A stretch of 64,000 nucleotides of DNA from Mesorhizobium sp. YC-39 (lineage in GTDB: Bacteria; Pseudomonadota; Alphaproteobacteria; Rhizobiales; Rhizobiaceae): contig NZ_JAOWPS010000002.1 of NCBI RefSeq assembly GCF_025753795.1, positions 620,001-684,000 on the forward strand, written 5' to 3'. This document shows positions 59,018 to 64,000 of the stretch, piece after piece (within the stretch, counting starts at the first letter, position 1; each line of letters begins with the position of its first letter). The notes below the pieces were generated by a model. The model was not told where the DNA came from and ran no database searches. It saw only the letters and a list, made by a program, of their open reading frames with translations. Both the position numbers and the translations under genes were made by a program.

Positions 59018-59144
59018 TACCCCTCCCCCTTGAGGGGAGGGTGGCCCGAAGGGCCGGGTAGGGTCGGTTCATGCCGAGCTCTGCGCCCGACGACCCCATC
59101 CCGATCCGCTGTGCGGATCGACCCTCCCTCAAGGGGGAGGGTAA
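59018..59144. repeat. MITE-like or palindromic repeat with 24-bp inverted ends
   Basis: About 127 bp with near-perfect inverted ends: CCCCTCCCCCTTGAGGGG at the left (within 59018-59042) and its counterpart CCCTCAAGGGGGAGGGT at the right (59121-59144). Interior GC-rich with no open frame of note. It sits inside the leftward operon between the second TIM-barrel and the oxidoreductase genes. Confidence 0.72.
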
Positions 59145-59150
59145 GCCGCG

Positions 59151-60206
59151 TTATATTCCCATCATGGCGCGCAGCATCTTCTTGTCGGTCGCACCGCCGG
59201 CAAAATCGTCGAATGCCTTTTCCGTCACCCTGATGATGTGGTGCTGGATGAAAGGAGCGCCCTCGGCCGCTCCGTCCTCGGGATGCTTCAGGCAGCATTC
59301 CCACTCCAGCACCGCCCATGAATCATAGTTATATTGGGCAAGCTTGGAGAAGATGCCGCCGAAATCCACCTGCCCGTCGCCGAGCGAACGGAAACGCCCG
59401 GCCCGGTTGGTCCAGCTCTGGTAGCCGGAATAGACACCTTGCCTGCCGGTCGGGTGGAACTCTGCGTCCTTGACGTGAAACGCCTTGATCCGCTCGTGAT
59501 AGATGTCGATGAATTCGAGATAGTCGAGTTGCTGCAGCAGGAAATGCGACGGATCGTAATTGATGTTGCAGCGCTTGTGGCCGCCGACCGCGTCGAGGAA
59601 CATCTCGAAGGTCGCGCCGTCGAACACGTCCTCGCCGGGATGGATCTCGTAGCCAAGGTCGACGCCATTGTCCTCATAGACATCAAGAATCGGCTTCCAG
59701 CGTTTGCCCAGTTCGGCAAACGCTTCCTCGATCAGTCCGGCGGGGCGCTGCGGCCACGGATAAAGGTAAGGGAAGGCTAACGCTCCGCAAAACGACACCG
59801 AAGCCTTCAAGCCCAGGTTCTTCGATGCCTTGGCGCCGAACTCCATCTGCTCGACCGCCCATTTCTGTCGCGCTTTCGGATTGTTATGCACCTCGGACGG
59901 CGCGAAGCCGTCGAACTGCGCGTCATAGGCCGGATGAACGGCCACCAGTTGCCCCTGCAGATGTGTCGACAATTCGGTGATCTCGACGCCGGCATCCGCA
60001 CAGATGCCCTTTACCTCGTCGCAATAGGCCTTGGATGATGCCGCTTTCCTAAGGTCGAACAGCCGGCTGTCCCAGGTCGGGATCTGCACGCCCTTGTAGC
60101 CTAAGCCGGCAGCCCATTTGGTGATCGAGGCCAGCGAATTGAACGGTGCGGCGTCGCCCGCGAACTGCGCCAGAAACAGACCTGGACCCTTCATGGTCGA
60201 CGGCAT
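59151..60206 (-). CDS. Sugar phosphate isomerase/epimerase (TIM barrel)
   Basis: A 351-residue xylose-isomerase-like TIM barrel, longer than its neighbours. Metal-binding blocks: DLGYEIHPGEDVFDG (Glu), CNINYDPSHFLLQQLDYLEF (Asp, His), KAFHVKDAEFHPTG (His) and WAVLEWECCLK (Glu). ATG 60204-60206 has GGGAGG 6 nt upstream; an ATG two codons earlier touches the Shine-Dalgarno. First gene of the leftward unit. This form often accompanies Gfo/Idh/MocA dehydrogenases. Confidence 0.9.
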   Translation of the reverse strand: MPSTMKGPGLFLAQFAGDAAPFNSLASITKWAAGLGYKGVQIPTWDSRLFDLRKAASSKAYCDEVKGICADAGVEITELSTHLQGQLVAVHPAYDAQFDGFAPSEVHNNPKARQKWAVEQMEFGAKASKNLGLKASVSFCGALAFPYLYPWPQRPAGLIEEAFAELGKRWKPILDVYEDNGVDLGYEIHPGEDVFDGATFEMFLDAVGGHKRCNINYDPSHFLLQQLDYLEFIDIYHERIKAFHVKDAEFHPTGRQGVYSGYQSWTNRAGRFRSLGDGQVDFGGIFSKLAQYNYDSWAVLEWECCLKHPEDGAAEGAPFIQHHIIRVTEKAFDDFAGGATDKKMLRAMMGI

Positions 60207-60309
60207 CGGCATCCTCCCTCATTGTTTACATGACCAAGCATAGCGCCGATTGAAAGCAGGGCCAGCCCGTTTGATGTTTTCCCGAAGACACTTGTTTGTG
60301 TCGCCATTC

Positions 60310-60320
60310 TGGTATTACCA
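60310..60320. promoter_or_regulatory. FadR-type GntR operator
   Basis: TGGTATTACCA, an exact match to the FadR-subfamily consensus TNGTNNNACNA, in the 399-bp divergent region between the leftward unit and 60606. The regulator encoded at 62722 belongs to that subfamily. The rest of 60207-60605 holds the two promoters and no gene. Confidence 0.72.
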
Positions 60321-60605
60321 AATATGGCCGAATGGTCAAGCGGCGGGACGTGCCACCGAAGAGCCAGCAGTCACCACAAACTACGAAAATACGCTAATCT
60401 ATTCAATATAGTAATCGGCACAACGAGTTGCAGTGCGCGGCTTCTTGCCGTCCAGAGGAATTTGCTGTAGACCTGCCGTCAGGCCCAATTGGTCGAACCA
60501 GTTCGTCAAAAAACACTGGAACGTCCCTGGGGAGGAATCATGCGGCGGGCCTTGCTGGAGGGCGCCGCGGGAAACGTGACGGGCGAATTCTGGGAAGGAC
60601 AGACC

Positions 60606-61493
60606 ATGCATCTTTCGACGCACAACTGGATGCGGGCGGAACCGTTGGAGACGACGCTTAAGCGCATCAAGAAATTCGGCTACGAGTCGATCGAGATTTC
60701 CGGCGAACCCGAGCAGTACAAGACCAAGGAGACTCGCGCGCTCCTGAAGGAGCATGGCATTCGCTGCTGGGGTGCGGTCACGCTGATGCTGGGCGAACGT
60801 AACCTCGCCGCCAAGAACCAGGGCCAGCGCGAACGCTCGGTCCAGTATGTCAAGGACGTGCTGACGATGGTCAGCGAACTCGATGGCGAGATCATCACGC
60901 TGGTTCCCGCGACCGTCGGCAAGGTGGTGCCTGACGGCACCGAGGAGGAAGAGTGGAAATGGGTGGTCGACGCCACCAGGGAATGCTTCACCCATGCCAA
61001 GAAGGTCGGCGTCAAGATCGCGGTCGAGCCGCTCAACCGCTTCGAGACCTATCTGTTCAACCGCGGCGCCCAGGCGCTGGCGCTCGCCGATGCTGTCAGC
61101 CCCGAATGCGGTGTCTGCCTCGACGCCTACCACATCCACATGGAAGAATTTAACGTCTATGACGCCATCCGTAAGGTCGGCAAGCGCCTGTTCGACTTCC
61201 ACGTCGCCGACAACAACCGCTTCGCCGCAGGGCTGGGGCAGATCGACTGGCCGAAGATCGTCGCGACGCTGAAGGAGGTCGGCTATGACGGCGCGCTGAC
61301 CAATGAGTTCGTCGCCCCGGTCGACCGTACGCCGGCCGCGCCCTATCCCGATATGGTCGAGCGCCACCCGGTCGACATCTCGCCCGAACAGCTGAAGTTC
61401 ATCCAGGATCACGGCTCCAGCGTGCTGACGGAGAAATTCTATACCGACCAGATGCGCATCACCGCCGAAACGTTGCTGCCGCTGATCAAGTAG
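60606..61493 (+). CDS. Sugar phosphate isomerase/epimerase (TIM barrel)
   Basis: A 295-residue TIM barrel, third of its type in this region. Blocks: MHLSTHNWMRAEPLETTLKR start, KIAVEPLNRFETYLFNR (Glu), VCLDAYHIHMEEFNVYDAI (Asp, His), FDFHVADNNRFAAGLGQIDW (His) and LTNEFVAPVDR (Glu). AAGGA precedes ATG 60606; an upstream in-frame ATG at 60489 is not supported. Starts the rightward unit with the enolase-superfamily enzyme, FadR-type regulator and dehydrogenase. Confidence 0.9.
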   Translation: MHLSTHNWMRAEPLETTLKRIKKFGYESIEISGEPEQYKTKETRALLKEHGIRCWGAVTLMLGERNLAAKNQGQRERSVQYVKDVLTMVSELDGEIITLVPATVGKVVPDGTEEEEWKWVVDATRECFTHAKKVGVKIAVEPLNRFETYLFNRGAQALALADAVSPECGVCLDAYHIHMEEFNVYDAIRKVGKRLFDFHVADNNRFAAGLGQIDWPKIVATLKEVGYDGALTNEFVAPVDRTPAAPYPDMVERHPVDISPEQLKFIQDHGSSVLTEKFYTDQMRITAETLLPLIK

Positions 61494-61543
61494 CCGATCC
61501 GACTGGGAATGAGCCCTTCCGCCCGCTGGCGGCAGGGCCGGGG

Positions 61544-62719
61544 ATGAACATGCGCATCAAGACGGTCCAAGCCTGGTGGGTCCGCGTACCGATCGAAGCC
61601 GCGAAGCAGCATCGCAGCGACTTCGGTCAGGTAACGACGTTCGACGCCGCCATTCTGCGCATCGAGACCGACGACGGGCTGGTCGGCTGGGGCGAAGGCA
61701 AGAACGCCGCCGGTAGTGCTGGCAGCTATGGCGCCCTCGTCCACATGCTGAACCACGAAATCGGCCCGCAACTGATCGGCTGCGATGCGGCCGATATCGG
61801 TATCATATGGGAAATGCTCTACAACGGCGTGCGCCACGACACGGCCGCACGTGCTGGCCACGCCATGCCGCAACTGGCGCGGCGCGGCATCAGCATCGCC
61901 GCCATCAGCGCCGTCGACATCGCGCTGTGGGACATTCTGGGTAAATCGCTCGGGGTTCCGGTCTGGCGGCTGCTTGGCGGCCGCAAGCTTGACCGCATGC
62001 CGGCCTACGCTTCCGGCGGCTGGGCTTCCAGCGAAGCGATCGGCGACCAATTGAAGTCCTACATCGCCAAGGGCGGCTTCAAGGCGCTGAAGATGCGGGT
62101 CGGCGCCATGGACGGCGCTCCGCATATTTCCGCTGCCCGCGTTCGCGCCGCAAGGCAGGCGCTAGGCCCCGCAGTCGACCTGATGGTCGATGCACATGGC
62201 ACCTACACGGTGGCGGAAGCCAAACGCTTCATCCATCTCGCCGTCGATCTCGACTTGGCCTGGTTCGAGGAACCCGTCGTCGCCGACGACAAGTCGGGGA
62301 TGGCCGAGGTGCGGGCCTCCGGCTCCATCCCGATCGCCACCGGCGAAAGCGAGGCGACGCGCTATGCGTTCCGCGACCTCGCCACGCTCAAGGCGGCCGA
62401 CATCTTCCAGCCGGACCCCGCCTTCTGTGGCGGCATCAGCGAGGCGATGAAGATCGGCACCATCGCCAGCACCTTCAATCTCCGCTTCGCGCCGCATCTG
62501 TGGGCCGGTGCGCCCTGCTTCTTTGCCGGGCTGCATGTCTGCGCCGCCTCACCGGCGAGCTTCACCGTGGAATATTCGCTCGGTGCCAACCCGATGATCC
62601 ACGACCTGATCGAGGAGACTGTCGAAGCAAAGGACGGTATGATAGCGATCCCCGAAAAACCCGGACTGGGATTCACCATTTCGGAGCGGTTCCTGGAGGC
62701 GCACGCGCAACGCAATTGA
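61544..62719 (+). CDS. Mandelate racemase/muconate lactonizing enzyme family protein (sugar-acid dehydratase type)
   Basis: A 391-residue enolase-superfamily enzyme. Lys183-x-Arg185 on strand 2, metal ligands Asp216 (VDAHG), Glu242 (FEEP) and Glu268 (TGES) at the canonical 26-residue spacing, and the Asp291/His318 dyad (27 apart, as in mandelate racemase) are all in place. This arrangement indicates abstraction of the alpha-proton of an acid, most often dehydration of a sugar acid to a 2-keto-3-deoxy product. Substrate not identifiable. It ends 2 bp before the regulator gene. Confidence 0.9.
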   Translation: MNMRIKTVQAWWVRVPIEAAKQHRSDFGQVTTFDAAILRIETDDGLVGWGEGKNAAGSAGSYGALVHMLNHEIGPQLIGCDAADIGIIWEMLYNGVRHDTAARAGHAMPQLARRGISIAAISAVDIALWDILGKSLGVPVWRLLGGRKLDRMPAYASGGWASSEAIGDQLKSYIAKGGFKALKMRVGAMDGAPHISAARVRAARQALGPAVDLMVDAHGTYTVAEAKRFIHLAVDLDLAWFEEPVVADDKSGMAEVRASGSIPIATGESEATRYAFRDLATLKAADIFQPDPAFCGGISEAMKIGTIASTFNLRFAPHLWAGAPCFFAGLHVCAASPASFTVEYSLGANPMIHDLIEETVEAKDGMIAIPEKPGLGFTISERFLEAHAQRN

Positions 62720-62721
62720 CG

Positions 62722-63438
62722 ATGAAAGAAAAGAACCTTCTCGCGGAGCTCGCCGCTTATCTGTTCTCCCACTCCGACAAGGGGACGGGCCGGACGCCCT
62801 CGGAGCGTGAACTGGCCGAGCATTTCGCCGTCAGCCGTGGCCAGATCCGCGAGGCGCTGGCCATCCTCGAAGCCATGCGCATCGTCGAGCGCCGCGCCAA
62901 ATCCGGCATCTATATCGACACCAAACAGGCCAGCGTCGAGGCGATGGCGCTGTTTGCGCGGGCTGGCCTGCCGCTCGATCCGGTCCGGATCTATGAAACG
63001 GTCGAATTGCGCAAGATCCACGAGATCAAGGCGGCGGAGCTGGCCTGCTCACGCGCCACCGAGGAGAATTTCGAGCGGCTGCGCGAGATTCTGAAAGCTT
63101 CGGAAGAGCGCATTGCGGCGGGCGAAGGCCTCGCCAAGGAAGACCGCGAGTTTCATCTCGAGATCGTGCGGGCGACCAAGAACAGCGTCTTTCACAATGT
63201 GTGCAGCGTCTACTACATGATGGGCCAGCAACGCCTGCCGATCTATTTCAACGATCCCGAGCGCAGCCGGCGCTCGCATGTCGAGCACATCCAGATCTAC
63301 GAGGCGCTGCTTCGCCGCGACGGCAATCTCGCGCAGGCGTTGATGAGCGCCCATCTGCAAGGCGCGGAAAGCTACTGGAAGGGCCTGATCGAAGGCGGCG
63401 GGACGCAACCCCAGAGCCCGACGCTAGAACAGGTCTGA
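62722..63438 (+). CDS. GntR-family regulator, FadR subfamily (FCD domain)
   Basis: A 238-residue regulator with an N-terminal winged helix (LPSERELAEHFAVSRGQIRE-like TPSERELAEHFAVSRGQIRE, about 25-45; ILEAMRIVERRAKSGIYI) and a C-terminal FCD domain (about 85-220) with the DREFHLEIVRATKN and HIQIYEALLRRD metal-site blocks. Probably binds TGGTATTACCA at 60310 and represses both divergent units. ATG 62722 is 2 bp after the previous stop; the open frame from 62500 overlaps that gene. Confidence 0.92.
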   Translation: MKEKNLLAELAAYLFSHSDKGTGRTPSERELAEHFAVSRGQIREALAILEAMRIVERRAKSGIYIDTKQASVEAMALFARAGLPLDPVRIYETVELRKIHEIKAAELACSRATEENFERLREILKASEERIAAGEGLAKEDREFHLEIVRATKNSVFHNVCSVYYMMGQQRLPIYFNDPERSRRSHVEHIQIYEALLRRDGNLAQALMSAHLQGAESYWKGLIEGGGTQPQSPTLEQV

Positions 63439-63439
63439 C

Positions 63440-64000
63440 ATGCCGAGAATTCTGTCGACGCATACGCTGCACCCGCGCGCCTCCGCCATGCTGACTGGTG
63501 CCGGTGACCTCATTGTCGCCTCCGCCCTCGACGCCGCCACGCTGACCGCCGAGGCGCGGAACGTCGATGTCATCATCGTCCGCGCCCCGCTGCCATCGAT
63601 GCTTTTCGAAGGGGCGAAGAAACTCAGGGCCGCAATCCGCCATGGCGCCGGGCTCGACATGGTCCCGATGGAAGCGGCCACCGCCGCCGGCGTGCTGGTG
63701 GCGAACGTGCCGGGAGTGAATGCGCGGTCCGTCGCCGAATATGTGATGTTCGCCGCCCTGGCGCTGCTTCGACGTTTCCGGGCGCTGGATCGCGACTTGC
63801 GGGCGAAGGGCTGGCTGGCCGGCCGCGAGCACACTGTCGTGGCCAGTGAGCTCGCCGGCAAGACGATCGGCATTGTCGGCCTCGGCGCTATCGGCCAGGC
63901 GGTTGGCCATATTGCGGCACATGGCTTCGACCTGAACGTGGTGGCGACGACGCGCAGCATGCGGCCGGCGCCTGACAGAGTCGGCTTCCTGTCGATCGAT
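63440..64000 (+). CDS. D-isomer-specific 2-hydroxyacid dehydrogenase, N-terminal part
   Basis: Partial gene, 187 codons, cut by the right edge. MPRILSTHTLHPRASAML start, substrate-domain block IRHGAGLDMVPMEAATAAGV with NVPGVNARSVAEYVMFAALAL, and the NAD motif GKTIGIVGLGAIGQAVGHIAAHG. Catalytic Arg, Glu and His lie mostly beyond the edge. It is 1 bp after the regulator stop and so in the same unit. It may reduce or oxidise the 2-keto acid formed by the upstream dehydratase. Confidence 0.88.
   Translation, partial: MPRILSTHTLHPRASAMLTGAGDLIVASALDAATLTAEARNVDVIIVRAPLPSMLFEGAKKLRAAIRHGAGLDMVPMEAATAAGVLVANVPGVNARSVAEYVMFAALALLRRFRALDRDLRAKGWLAGREHTVVASELAGKTIGIVGLGAIGQAVGHIAAHGFDLNVVATTRSMRPAPDRVGFLSID

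Overview
The window reads as chromosomal DNA of a Rhizobiales alphaproteobacterium, most likely Mesorhizobium or a close relative. This rests on the high-GC third positions with long antisense open frames, many ABC transporters for sugars and sugar acids, the DUF2849-cysG-cysI sulfur cluster, an NrnC-type nanoRNase, a small RNA gene beside polA, and families of short rhizobial palindromic repeats. The genus is an inference; no rRNA or other marker gene is present.

Layout. 1-2770 (-): sulfite assimilation (cysG, DUF2849, cysI cut by the window edge). 3156-12634: host-attachment-like protein, CPA2 antiporter, a divergent AraC regulator/quinone-oxidoreductase pair, an SDR, a class A penicillin-binding protein and several small proteins. 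12688-19123: nrnC, an M20 peptidase, a small RNA next to polA, polA, a compositionally foreign RusA-like gene, and zur. 19386-28224: a carbohydrate ABC transporter with a TIM-barrel isomerase, a Gfo/Idh/MocA dehydrogenase and an aldo-keto reductase, facing a LacI regulator; two identical operators lie between them. 28484-31661: a LysR regulator with a perfect LysR box, facing DUF2721-SDR-DJ-1/PfpI. 31975-33820: a small protein and gnd. 33934-37230: a copper-handling operon (DUF2946, PCu(A)C, YcnI/DUF1775, CopC-CopD fusion). 37282-45030: a sugar-acid module made of a GntR regulator with two winged-helix domains, a UxaA-family dehydratase, a ribose-type ABC transporter and a zinc dehydrogenase. 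45143-56812: a carbon-phosphorus lyase locus (phnF facing phnGHI, phnJKL, a hexapeptide acyltransferase, a DUF1868 2H-type phosphoesterase, phnCDE1E2). 56918-64000: a second sugar catabolic region with three TIM-barrel isomerases, a Gfo/Idh/MocA oxidoreductase, an enolase-superfamily dehydratase, a FadR-type regulator with a matching operator, and a truncated 2-hydroxyacid dehydrogenase.

How it fits together. Most of the window is nutrient acquisition: sulfite reduction, phosphonate breakdown, and uptake plus oxidation or dehydration of sugars and sugar acids, each with a local regulator and often a visible operator. In all three binding-protein transporter operons a strong stem-loop follows the binding-protein gene, as expected if it is made in excess over the membrane parts.

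Most notable points: a 2H phosphoesterase in the phn operon where PhnP is not seen; a small antisense membrane-protein gene splitting phnI from phnJ; two 45-bp palindromes in the phn operon that differ by a compensatory base-pair change; loss of the motif-I glutamate in the PolA proofreading site; a small RNA with C-rich loops beside polA; and two gene sets that look like oxidation/isomerisation routes for uncharacterised glycosides.
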